A stretch of 64,000 nucleotides of DNA, taken from Chondrosia reniformis (Eukaryota > Porifera > Demospongiae > Chondrillida > Chondrillidae). The translations under genes and the position numbers were made by a program. This document shows, piece after piece, positions 23,501 through 33,900 of this stretch (its first letter is position 1; every line of letters starts with the position of its first letter). The stretch spans positions 2,976,001 to 3,040,000 of the forward strand of contig OX359194.1 of assembly GCA_947172415.1 (NCBI GenBank), in the 5' to 3' direction. The notes under the pieces are model-generated. The model worked only from the letters and a program-made list of their open reading frames with translations. It was not told the origin of the DNA and ran no database searches.

Positions 23501-26500
23501 ACCTACATATCGCTGCCTACGTTGTATCACTAAGTAACCCATCTTCAATAGGGACAAGCCAAAATGACCATCCAATTACATTCAGAATAGCAATCACATG
23601 ACTGGTTAAATGTGATGATGCAATAGAAATTAAGAACAGTTCTTTAAAGTGATATTCTATTCGACAAAAGACGATATTTTAACTTTCATGTGTCATCATT
23701 TGGACATAATGCTGAGCTGTCTGATCTTGCCTGGGTGTTAAATTTGTTTCATGTTTCATTAAAATTTTTTTTCAAAATATAGCTTTAGGACGCAATAGTT
23801 TTACCAAATTGACATTATATTTCACATATTTAGTTCAGTTTTCAACTTCACAAATGTGTGGTATGAGCTACTCTACACTTGGTTGAAGGGTCATCCTTAT
23901 TGAATATGTTTTTTGCCTTACTTTACTTAGCCAAACTTAGCCAAACAAGGCAAAATAATAATTCACAGAAGCCCTAATTCAAACAGTGTATGGCTAAAGG
24001 GCTTTCTGTAGTATGTAAAGTATGGAGAACACGTGTGCTATGTGCTAGCCTTGTGTAACAGCATATCTGAGATTGTTCAAGCGTACAATGAGGGGAACTT
24101 TATAGCAGCAAAGGGATTGACTTTAGTAGGTTTAGTGAACCTTTGAGTGGTAGATTTAATTCATGTACTAATGTTTGACAAGCTATATGCCTTTCTTGTG
24201 TGGAAACTGGCTAGTGGTCAGACATTATTATTGACCCAACCTGAAATGTACAAGGATTGAGGAAACATAATTGAAAATAATACCTATAAAGAATGAATCA
24301 GTTTCACATTATCCAAGTCAACACTCCATTCTCTGCTTTAAAGGATATGTATATTTGATCCAAAAAGGAAGTTCTAGCATGCAGAATGTCTCATGATTTA
24401 TGTAATACAGCTTTGTATACAGTGTCATTCTTAGAATTACATCATTGCATGTCTACAGCCATTCATTACCAATTTTAGATATGTCCAATGCACATACATA
24501 CAGCAGCCATACAAGTGATGTTAAGAGGTAACATTAAGTCTAAGATCTAAGATTCTAAGAACTTTAAGATCAGCTTTTGATCTTAAAGTCCCCCACTGCA
24601 TTAGAACAACTCTATACATCAAATTGCTATTAGTGACTCTCCATCACTATAAGAATGTATGCATACCTGTTTTGTATTATTACTCAATAAAATAAACAAA
24701 CAAGTTGTAAAACCAAAATGTGTAGAAACACGTACGTATCTAGTAAAAGTTAACATATAGCTATACATAATAGAATAAGGATTTTTTCTAACTGTGAATT
24801 GTTATAAAAGGAGAACACATATGGACCAACTTCAATCACTGAAGAAGACCTTCAGGGTTGAAACAGCTGACCACAAGAAAGAAATTGCCAACAACAGCCT
24901 CTAGATACTCAAAATATCAAAAGATGAACCCTTCAAAAGATAGCTATACATAGTTTAAATTGCTCGTATATTGCATTCTTACAGTATGAAGGTGCAACAT
25001 TTTGATGGCTGTGTATAAACACTAGCTTGTGCAATGCTAAAATGATTATCATGTGATAAATACTGAAACTAATATCAAATTAAGGGAAAGTCAATCAGTT
25101 TCCCCATAAAGTCTGTGAATAGGGATAGCTACATTTCGTTATTGTTACACAATCATGTGATTGTGTATACAGGGAACAAAACATTTTGTTACTATGGTGC
25201 ATGACAGAACATCTAGTTTAGTAAAAATACCATAATTAGGGAAATTTTCGTGTGCGGACTTCTTGATTCGCACAAACAAATGAACTAATGAACATTTCTT
25301 GCAATTACGAAAATATTTTAACAACAAAATTTCCCGAATTAAGGTAACAGTGCTACATTCTTTAATGCTATGTTTCAAGTACAGTAGTGAAAGACCAATT
25401 ATTACTTAAGTTTGAATTGTTGGTTTTCATAAGAACATTGCCTTCATTGTTGTATATATTCCCCCATACAGCAACTGTTGTTATAACTGTATCATAAGAA
25501 CCTTTCACCCTTTAGTGTTATCCTGTTTTGGTATGGGTACAAAAGGGTTAGGTTATAAATTCCCCACTTCCTTTTTGGGAAACCTAACAAAGGATTATTT
25601 AATGTAGCATTAAAACGATTCTGAATACATTTAAAGACTGATATCCTATAAACTTGACAAAATAATTCATGATATATTCAAAAAGAGCCTCAATATAAGT
25701 GCAGTACACATACGTATAAAAGGCTGATCACAGAAGTGTGTACAGCCTTATAGTCAGTCTAACATTCCTGAGTTACTGTATACATATGAACAGGATGTCG
25801 GTTTTTAAGGTGATAATCTGTAATACATTGAATAGGGAGCCACACATATATATTTGGTGCCATCCCTACTTATAGAGAGCTGTTGTACTCTCTGATAAAC
25901 CTAAGGTGCAGCCACTTACAGCCAAACATTACTAAATGCAATCCGTAATGGTTTACTGTGCAGGTAAAGTTTGAATATAACATCTAGTAGAATATACATA
26001 ATATATGGGTGGGGAGAGGTGGGAGAGGTGGGAGAGGTGGGAGAGGTGGGAGAGGTGGGAGAGGTGGGAGAGGTGGGGAAACATTCTGTGTTCAATCAAA
26101 ACTGCTGCCACTGTATACAGAATACACTGAACAATGTTAATTAACTCACCAACTTCAACATTTCTTCCTTTAACTAGAGTCTTGTAAGAAAACTTTGTTA
26201 AAGCATAAGTAGACAGTTGCTGTGGTTTACTTGACAATAAGTTAAGGGTCAGGTGGCCATCACATGACAGTCATATGACTTTAAAGTACTATGACTTTAA
26301 ATGAACCTATTTACACATAGACTGATTAAGTAAGAAGTTCAATAGAGGAAAACAAGTTATTTCTAGTTTATCAATCAAAAGAAGCAAAAATTAACGTTTC
26401 ACTAGAAGGATGGGTATACAGAATGGAAAGTCTCACTGTCCAAAGTTGTGTAGAGTACTATATTTGTGTAAAGTGTTCTTAAAAATGATGGCATTCCCCT

Positions 26501-27123
26501 GAATTAATGGTCTGTACAGTATACAGAGGTCAAATGGCCCCCTAAAGCTAGTAGATTACATACTACCATACTCACATTCACAAAGCATTAAAGAGCATAT
26601 ACAATGTACTGATTACAAACAACTAAATGTACATAGCTTCCCCTATCCTACATGTTTTATTAAAGAATGTACAGCATTACAAATTGGCATTTTTGTGGTA
26701 TGTAATACAAAACTCTAAGAAAGTTCAACTATTAATAGAACTGATTGATGACTCTCACTTAACAAAACTTCCTTTTGAACATACAAAAACATGTACATCA
26801 GGCTAGTATTGACCTGCTGTAACTTGATGGAGGATACTAGTCATCCATCAGAAACCGCTCTACGAGCCTAGAAAAATGGCGGGGAAAGTTTTCAGAAAAC
26901 AGTAAAATATGAAACATTAAGGATACTAGTTGATGCAGTAGCCGACCATTGCAGCTGAATTAGCAATACAATGAACATTTATAACTCTTCATTATAGGGC
27001 ATACTTTGATTTTCCAACGGCACTATCTCCTAAACATATTACTTTGACTTTGCACACTTCGTCTTTCCCTTGTTCCTTTAGCTTAGTCTTTGAATCTCCT
27101 TCTCTACTGCTTCCTTCTGCCAT
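14503..27123 (-). CDS. RABL2: Rab-like protein 2 (RABL2), complete, seven exons
   Basis: The exons are 27123-27005, 26867-26838, 26229-26150, 22804-22613, 21709-21612, 20212-20129 and 14610-14503. Together they give 711 nt (236 residues plus stop), all with GT..AG sites and matching phases. The protein has the P-loop GDSAVGKS (residues 32-39), an effector region PQQLSTYALT, DFWDTAGQERF (about 77-87), an NKID box (about 137-140), VTQKSFNFARKN and VSASDGTNVVK, then an acidic tail without a prenylation cysteine. These are hallmarks of RABL2 (vertebrate proteins are about 229 residues). RABL2 is a small GTPase that, with CEP19, triggers entry of intraflagellar-transport complexes into cilia. Intron 6 hosts a same-strand DNA transposon, a minisatellite and a palindromic element. 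The promoter region is shared divergently with the gene at 27,288. Confidence 0.95.
15342..15682 (+). pseudogene. HIRAN-domain ORF of the transposon, frameshifted
   Basis: The plus-strand frame from ATG 15,342 reads MAVSPDSQAPTF then VVRGHHVYKIVW. After a one-base shift near 15,430 it continues GELLPLKAEDNNEHDDHAVA and VKGGEVIGH. After a second shift near 15,530 it reads SRIAWFFLQRGGNITCRITG. The GHHVYK-x-x-W opening, the HD-x-x-AVAV-x-x and GEVIGH boxes and the C-terminal ITGRR match the HIRAN fold, a DNA-end-binding domain known from HLTF/Rad5-type helicases. It faces the transposase gene tail to tail. Two indels make this copy non-functional as read. I infer that it is a second gene of the element. 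Confidence 0.65.
15964..18641 (-). CDS. pogo-like transposase fused to Ulp1-type protease and PHD finger (one premature stop)
   Basis: Exon 1 is 18641-18287 and exon 2 is 18086-15964 (joined in phase, 825 codons). The N-terminus has two helix-turn-helix parts (YDVSFKLKAVE, EMGVDSKRIREW; then FSWIVALRGRNLRVSRK, GWLRRFMKRKG), as in pogo/CENP-B proteins. A DDE core follows: TMDET (D about 175), LLVWDAYRCH (D about 281), IQVADVVW (D about 317). After a long acidic low-complexity region comes a C48-type protease with GHWV, IYDSL and VQSGASDCGVYA (His, Asp, Gln, Cys about 716). The chain ends with a PHD-type zinc finger (CLCRMPE..CSSCKERFHGAC..CSKC). In this copy codon 134 is TGA at 18,043-18,045, where the context suggests CGA (a CpG transition). 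Confidence 0.88.
19178..19500. mobile_element. palindromic MITE-like element
   Basis: Two near-perfect inverted arms of about 150 bp (19,178-19,330 and about 19,345-19,500) share 'gtagggatggcactataaca' and 'ggcatactgaaacttaacta'. There is no coding capacity. A full diverged relative lies at about 39,590-39,960, and half-copies occur at about 35,925-36,020 and 36,965-37,125. It lies in RABL2 intron 6. Confidence 0.75.
19614..20084 (+). repeat. minisatellite, about 33-40 bp unit, about 13 copies
   Basis: Tandem units are built on GGCTAGCTTGCTGATCAGTC followed by TGAGTG(T/C)ACATTTG with or without GCATGA. Two length classes alternate irregularly at first and then become uniform, suggesting unequal exchange. 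Each unit contains two 6-bp palindromes (GCTAGC and TGATCA). The array ends 45 bp before RABL2 exon 6. Confidence 0.9.
22144..22497. mobile_element. MITE-like element with 30-bp inverted ends
   Basis: The ends read ATGGACCTAAATTTTTGTGG on the left and the complementary CACGAATATTTAGGTCCAT on the right. A second internal copy of the GTGGGACTAAACTTTCGCGG block forms a strong hairpin with the right end. It is non-coding and lies in RABL2 intron 4. Confidence 0.7.
23276..23320 (-). repeat. hammerhead-like motif copy
   Basis: The minus strand reads CTGATGA, A, a GGG/CCC hairpin, A, GAAA, CAGCTGTC, almost identical to 8470-8512. It is a variant of the hammerhead core with mismatched bases closing stem II and weak stem I pairing. 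It lies in RABL2 intron 3. Confidence 0.6.
24838..24877 (+). repeat. hammerhead-like motif, degenerate
   Basis: CTGAAGA, a hairpin-forming stretch, then GAAACAGCTGACC. The cleavage-site GTC is replaced, so activity is unlikely. Confidence 0.45.
26010..26076 (+). repeat. G-rich 9-bp tandem repeat (GGGAGAGGT)n
   Basis: About seven copies of a 9-bp unit with regularly spaced GGG runs, compatible with a G-quadruplex on the plus strand. On the transcribed RABL2 pre-mRNA it appears as a C-rich tract about 75 nt downstream of the exon 3 donor. Confidence 0.85.
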
Positions 27124-27287
27124 TTTTTAATTAGGTAATGCATGCTTGCGCAATAAACACCGCAAATGGCACACGGGGGGATTTAGGGATTTATAGACGC
27201 ATATAAATTAGGTCTTCCGCTGCGCACTTGCTATAAATTAGTCTGACATTTTGAAACTCTGCCTAACCAGAGAGCTAAACTGGGAAA
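27124..27287. promoter_or_regulatory. bidirectional promoter region between RABL2 and the 27.3-kb gene
   Basis: Only 164 bp separate the start codons of two divergent genes. Two TATAAATTA boxes lie in the half nearer the plus-strand gene (about 27,199-27,240), together with a G-run and GCGC-rich blocks. No convincing RFX X-box was found for the ciliary gene. Confidence 0.5.
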
Positions 27288-29492
27288 ATGACCGAAGAAT
27301 CAAGAAGTGAAATTATTCTGAAATTATTTCTTCTAGCGATGAAGGCGAAAAGGAAAAAGAAGTTTTTAAAACGCGAAAGATTTGAAAAAGATCCAAAATG
27401 GAATGACCCAGAAATTAATTCCCCCCACGAAGACTCCTGTAAGGTCAGTCTGAACCCACCAGCCTCAGGGGATGGCTGTGACCTCGTGCGTTCTGTGGAA
27501 TCGGAAGGGAGCGTGGAGCTGGGTAACTGGGAAATGAAAAGGAACATTTTGGTTGGTGCCATCAACGCCGAAATTAATCACAAGCTGAAACGTCAGTCGA
27601 TAAGATCCACAAATGATCATGATTCTAACTATTGCTTACGCAGTCGAAGTGAGGAAGTTATTACGAATTCCTTCGAGCCGAGTACTCCAGATCCCCTATG
27701 TGATTCTCTTACTGTAAAAGGGTTATCAAGCGACCCAAACACCTTGCAGTTACTTATACTAGCTTCATCTGAGGAGTTAAGTGATGCAAGCAAAGACAAT
27801 GGGATGTCCCAGACTACTAAAAATAGCAGAGAAGAAGCTAGCAAATCATGCCTTAAATGTGGAAACAGATATAAGGAAAATAAAACTAGCCCAGTTCATC
27901 CGACCTCTCCTCAGAATGCCTCAGATAGTGACTTGTGTACTCCAACTAAATCTCCGGATCTGGATCCAAATCCAGAGTCTTCACTTACAAGGAGACCTGA
28001 GGTGCTGTCTTGGACTTCCTTAACTCCAGCCTGTTCTACCTGCAAGTCCGAAGTAGACTCCTATTTAACACCTACTGATAAAATGTTGGCCACATCTGAT
28101 GATCATTTAAGCTTACTATTACAGGTAAAACGAAAATTACAAGAGGAAGTTGGAGACGATGAAAGCTTTAGAAAGCTAATGAATGGAGGGGAAGTATCAA
28201 TTGCAGATTTATTTGCATTTCGAATGCACCAGGAGGCTTTGTTGAAAGCTAATGATCACAGTCCTGCTGTAAATCAAGTTTTTCAATTTTTAGCACAGAA
28301 TAGAGGTTTGGTAGAAGTCTATGGATCATTAAGGAATGCTCTCCTTCCACTAATGACAACTGTAAACAAGGTAATATTCATCTGCTTATGTTTTACTGAA
28401 TTTCCCCACTTGAGCTTTTAGCTTAGCATCTGTATACTGTAGATCCTGTTTCTAGAGTACCTGTGGTGTTTTAGATTACTACTGTATAGATTGCATTTAA
28501 TATGTATTCTAATTAGTTCATCATGCATTATTTTTCATATTATGTATTTCACTATATGGATTAAATGCAAAATGTGTGTATATGTGTTAATTGATGTTCT
28601 GATAAGCAATAACTTCATGGTTTGTAATTTCTGGTATACGTATGTACGGTATGTAGAAAGTCATAATTTCAATATGTAACCTATATACACCCCCTTTGCT
28701 TTTGATTTATATACTTAAAAAGTACATATATAGACATGTGATACTATATGTATATACACAGGCTATTGACTTTTCGTTTTTGGTGGGTCAAGTCTTTTTT
28801 TGGTTGAATGACCAATTGAGTGATCATCACATTGACCAGGTTGAAGAGTTTTCGTTTAAACTTCTGAAGGAGTATTTTGCCACTAGTAAACAAAGTCAGA
28901 ATCCAGATGCTGTAAGTCTAAAGAAACTTTGCTATATATACATGCCAAGTTGGAGTTGCATGTTGAGTATCCCATACTAATTAAGTTTCCCTATTTAAAA
29001 TATATAACGTGTATATATGTATTACATTATCTATACATATATATATGGGATTGTAACTGTTACATCTTTATGTGGGTATATGCATATAGTTGTACCCACA
29101 AATTGAATCACCTCAGGAATTGCACCAATGTTGACTTGTCAGACTAAATATGCATGTATATTACATTGTGCTATATATAAAGATCACAGGACAAAAAAGA
29201 AATCATGTACAGTATATAGTGTGTCCTTCTTTCTTTATATATATGCTGCATCTTTGTTGCTTTTTTCTCCTTGCTATATATATACTCTAAACGTGTATGT
29301 GTGTAAAGCAGTAACATCTATACATACATACGTATTTAAGTTGGTGCATTTTTATGCATATAGGCAGAGTATAATGACGATAGTGTTGACATTGGTCATA
29401 TGATTGATTTTTGTGGAGAAAATGAACCAGACTCAATCATGGAAAATGTAGCTAACAGACTACATCGTTGTTATTCCACATCTGTAGACTAA
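27288..29492 (+). CDS. unknown protein, paralogue A of a tandem pair, three exons
   Basis: The exons are 27288-28370, 28762-28911 and 29364-29492, phase 0 throughout, giving 453 residues ending in TAA. The N-terminus (IILKLFLLAMKAKRKKK) matches paralogue B ([15 protein letters not shown]). The middle is Ser/Thr/Asp-rich and probably disordered. The conserved C-terminal module spans LMNGGEVSIADLFAFRMHQE through NALLPLMTTVNK, DFSFLVGQ and FSFKLLKEY. I do not recognise the family. The charged N-terminal helix and helical C-terminal module suggest a cytosolic or nuclear protein with an interaction domain, but no enzymatic motif is visible. The start ATG fits the position where similarity to B begins. 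Confidence 0.8.
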
Positions 29493-30517
29493 GCAGATAA
29501 TGATTTATATAGGTGAGACACAACACAAGATGTACTCTTGCGATGTCTATATATGCTCCCAAGTTTTATTGTCATCCCTACTAAGAAGACTATGTAACAA
29601 AGGAGCCTACGTATGTACTGAAGCTACTTTAAACAATAGAGACTAATTATACTGATGAGCTATATACTGATAAGTAACATGTGGTAACAAATACTTCATA
29701 TAGTTTGTTGCATGCATGATCCATCTTACGTGTAGAAGGTTCAAAGAATCTTATAAGAGACAATTTGTTTTAGTCACTAAAAAGTAAAAAGCGTAGAATG
29801 ATTGACTTGATAATCTCTCTGAGCAACTCTGCATACACTAAATACCCAAATTTGTCAAAAGATGGACCATAAATCTAAGAATAATTTTCAGTTAGAGGTG
29901 CTGCCGCATATACCAGAATATTACCTTCTATACTTGTCCAAGTCACCATCCTCTTTGTTTGACTTCACTTAGATCTTTCTGGATCTCTGGACCTCTTTGG
30001 ATTTGACAGTTGATCATTACTTTAGACTTCTTTTGTAATAATATGATTGTATATTTCATTTTGAAGTTGAATCCTTTTTAATATATGGCCATGTTGCAAT
30101 ATGCATGTACATATACGACAGTTTCAAAGCTGATATATCGAATTTCTCTAAATTAGTAGGCCTGTGCCCATGAATGGTTTATATACCATGCATGCACAGT
30201 GTATTATGTTGATAATGCATGGCTATCTGAGATGCACTTGCTTATTAAGTCCCACTGTTCACGCTGACTATATTACATCCTGGCCAGGTAATCTGATCAG
30301 CAACATGGGCCCTATATTAACTATATTAATATAGGTATGGCTGACTGGATTAGGAAAATTTCATTGTATATTGTGTGTCAGGAAAAAAGACAAGAATGGG
30401 CTCCTAGATCTGAACTATATCTGAAATAGTTGGAATTAGGTGGGGGTATATATAGATTTCTATTAGAACCTGTATTCTATTAAATATATCATAATAAATG
30501 ATAAATAAATATATAAG
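29493..30517. other. intergenic, no gene recognised
   Basis: AT-rich spacer between the paralogue A stop and the inverted-repeat/hammerhead region upstream of paralogue B. Confidence 0.4.
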
Positions 30518-30624
30518 GGGAACTTTAATAAGATCTAAAGCTGACGTTATCATTGAACTCTGGATATTACCCCAGATGATGATACCATGCTTTAAGGTGA
30601 ACTCTTTAGATCATAAAGTTCCCC
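30518..30624. repeat. inverted repeat (hairpin-forming MITE-like)
   Basis: The arms GGGGAACTTTAATAAGATCT.. and ..AGATCATAAAGTTCCCC are complementary with a roughly 60-nt centre. A related short arm pair occurs near 24,540-24,595. Confidence 0.6.
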
Positions 30625-30751
30625 AATTTTTTTATTAATGGTTAGCCATACTTTTGGTTGTACCTGGGGGGCCTTTATCTGCTGCTATGTAAACCACAAG
30701 ATTGTGCTTCTGGGAATATTTATTAGCAGACTAGCCCCTCAAACTCCCATC

Positions 30752-30800
30752 GTATGCCATACTGATGAGTCCTAATAAGGATGAAACAGCTGTCTATGGC
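30752..30800 (+). ncRNA. type I hammerhead self-cleaving ribozyme
   Basis: All core elements are present in order. The stem I 5' strand GCCATA (30,756-30,761) is followed by CTGATGA (30,762-30,768). Stem II is GTCCT/AGGAT closed by AATA (30,769-30,782), followed by GAAA (30,783-30,786). A very short stem III AC(AGCT)GT ends in the cleavage triplet GTC (cut after 30,794). The stem I 3' strand TATGGC (30,795-30,800) is perfectly complementary to GCCATA. Short stem III is the style known from Penelope-like elements and animal retrozymes. It lies on the sense strand about 190 nt upstream of the next gene's start. Activity is inferred from structure only. Confidence 0.9.
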
Positions 30801-30924
30801 TCAACCATGTTTTTGAGTGGCTAGGGGGAGACTCTGGTTCCCATCAAGCAAAATTTCGTTCCACCCATTGCTCATTGCACTCCTCAGGAGACATAAGTGG
30901 GCAGGGGTAATATCCAGAGTTCAA

Positions 30925-30932
30925 TGACGTCA
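30925..30932. promoter_or_regulatory. CRE-like palindrome TGACGTCA upstream of paralogue B
   Basis: A perfect cAMP-response-element palindrome 48 bp before the chosen start codon. It lies in an inverted repeat (30,897-30,933) whose partner at 30,543-30,580 carries a mutated version, so it may have arrived with the repeat. Confidence 0.4.
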
Positions 30933-30979
30933 CACGGATTAGCATTAATACGGAACGCAGTGCCTTGTCATCAATATTG

Positions 30980-33900
30980 ATGTTGAAAATGGCAGAGTTG
31001 AAACCGTTATTTAGGAGTAAAACCACTACGAATATAGAGCTTGAAAATGACTCTAAAGTGTCAAGAGTAATCAGTAACGAAGAAAAAAATGAAGCTATCT
31101 TGAAACTATTTCTGTTAGGTGCTAGAGCAAACAAAAAGGCTATCGACAGGGAAGGCCAACGCAGAGAAAGTAAGGAAGAACCTCGGCGTAATCCAAGCGA
31201 AGAGGAACATGAAACTAAAAGGGTTCCTTTGGAAAGACTGAATACAGAAGAAATACGTGACGTACAGAGAGAATGCGATAAGATCATAGCTGTGAATAAG
31301 GAGATTCGGATGAAAGTTTCTGCCTCTTATGACCCAGAAGGTGAAGAGGCAAAGATAAAGGCGTTGGAAGATTTGGAAAGACGAGAAGTCATAAAAAAGC
31401 GCTTAGAACTCACAAAGAAATTGAGTATTGCAGCAATAAACTCCGAGATTAGGCGAATATCGAAAGATCGAAGGAGATCTAAGCTAGGAAGCAATTTTCC
31501 CAAGTTCATCTCTTCGGTAAGCGAAGAAGAGGATTCGACACAGAGTTTGCCTCCAGTTTTTCTCTCTGAACAGTATAAGAGTGTGTCTGAAAACTGTCTG
31601 CAGGCTCCGGTCCCATTAACGAAGCTGAATGAAGGCAAGCGTACAAAAGGTAGAGAGTTAGCAGCGGATGAAGAAGGCCGCCTGGAGGTTGTGACTAAGA
31701 ATGACAAGCGAAAGGATCGCCATTCCTATCCTGGGGTCGCAAAGCATAAAATTTTTTGCGATGAAGACATTCTTCTTTCACCAAAGGATGGTTTGGTCAC
31801 AGCTGATTTATGTGACTCGTCTTCTGTATCAGATGGAAGAGGAAGCAACTATGAAGATTCTACTAATGATCAGGATGGCAATGACGCACTAGACAGTGGA
31901 AGAAGACCAGGCAGCGGGGAGAGACCAGGCAGCGGGGAGAGACCAGGCAGCGGGGAGAGACCAGGCAGCGGGGAGAGGCCAGGCAGCGGGGAGAGGCCAG
32001 GCAGCGGGGAGAGGCCAGGCAGCGGGGAGAGGCCAGGCAGCGGGGAGAGGCCAGGCAGCGGGGAGAGGTCATGCAGCGGGGAGAGGCCAGGCAGCCGGGA
32101 GAGGCCAGGCAGCGGGAAGAGGTCAGGCAGCGGGGAGAGGTCAGGGAGCGGGGAGAGGCCAGGCAGCGGGGAGAGGCAAGGCAGCGGGGAGAGGTCAGGC
32201 AGCCGGGAGAGGCCAGGCAGCTGGGAGAGGTCAGGTAGTGAACAGAGCATACACAGTGGAGGAAGGGATGATAGCGAAAGCCAGGCTAGTGAAGGTAAGC
32301 CTGAAACAATGGCCAATTTGGGTGTGGAATCCACTGATTTTGGGTATGCTACACAATATGAGCCAGTTAATCAAGAATCAAAGAGTAATGTACCAATGGA
32401 TAAGTCATCAAATCCAGTAGTATCTGATATGAGTACCCAAGCTACCAGTCCAATTTCATCTTCTCATAGTCCTGAATTGATAAGTGATGGAATAAATTTA
32501 CGGTCAAGCTCAGCAATCTCTTGGATGCAGAAGGATGCTGAGCCCTTAATGCTTGGTAGATCAAAAAAGCCAGTAGAGCACAGTGCTTCTGTTACTAGTT
32601 CTGACTCTGGATACGCTTCAGAGAATCCAATCTCAGACAACAACAGAAGAGCAGTCCCAGAAGCAATAGCCGAAGGACCAGAAGATTGTAACTCCCCAAG
32701 GCAAGGTAAACGGTTGCAGCAAGCTGGAATAACTCTCAAAATGACAAAGCCCAGTAATGCTAATCTGGATAAAGAAGTAGAGAACAGAAGAAGAAAAGAT
32801 TGGAAACCAAAAGATGATAATCCATTTCAATTTGGTGATGAGGAACCAGACACAGGGAGCAGAGAGGCTGCATTTGAATCAAAACCATCAGCCAATCAGA
32901 GAGTGGAGCTATTGGAAGAGACAGTGGTTACCAGGGAGGAGATTCTCTCCTATTTGTCACCGGAGGACCAGGATATGGCCACTACAGAAGAGGAAAGACA
33001 GCACCTCTATCACCTTAAAAGAAAATTTGAGATACAGTTTCGTGATTGCAAGGCTTTTAATGACCTTATGAATGGTCGAGAGATTTCAATCATCGATATG
33101 ATTGCTTTGCGAATGCATCAAGAATCTGCTTTGCTATCTGCCAATTATAATGATGATATCCGCAGAGTGCTAGACCAGTTGTCAGAGAAAAGCTCTAGTG
33201 ATAGTTACAACTCTTTTAAGGGAGCATTCAAACCTCTAATGAAAACAGTTAAAAGAGTAAGAATGTTATTGTGTATGCATTATGATTGTATGTACCTAGT
33301 TGAAGGCCGTGGAGTGTGCTGTGAAGAAGACAAATATTATATAGAAGCTGGGCTCGAATAGAAGCCGGGCTTGAATTGAGGCCGGGTCAAAAATAACTGA
33401 AACGAAATACAAGCCAGTGCTTCTATTCGGACAAATTTGTTACGTACATACATACATAAATATGTAGCTTGATTTAATTGTGCTATTTGGGAGTAGTGAC
33501 CCCACAAAGTGATGCATTTTTTCTTTTGTGTTTTGTTCCTGTATTATCTTGATCCAAATATCACATTTTAGTCAGTATTAGCATTGAATTATGTGTCGAA
33601 TCCCCTTTTCCTTTTGTTTAGGGAGTTGAGTTTTCTGTACTAGTTGGTATGTTGGGTGCTCAGATGATTGAAATGGATCCACAAAATGACGAGAAGATCC
33701 AAAAGTACTCATTTCAACTTTTGAAAGAATACACTGTAGACAGTGTCTCCTCATTAGTTGGTCAACCGGCTGCAGTGAGTTGCATACATACATACATGTG
33801 TAAAATATTTAATCCTTAACACAGCAAGTGATACCTGGGTTACCTGATTTTGTTGTTACACAGAAAATTGTCATATAAGCCGGATGGGTCTCAACTGTTG

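Noticed and set aside
31870-32334. Antisense Leu/Pro-rich ORFs over the 18-bp repeat
   Set aside because: They arise from the repeat unit being open in several frames. The sense gene has conserved paralogue structure.
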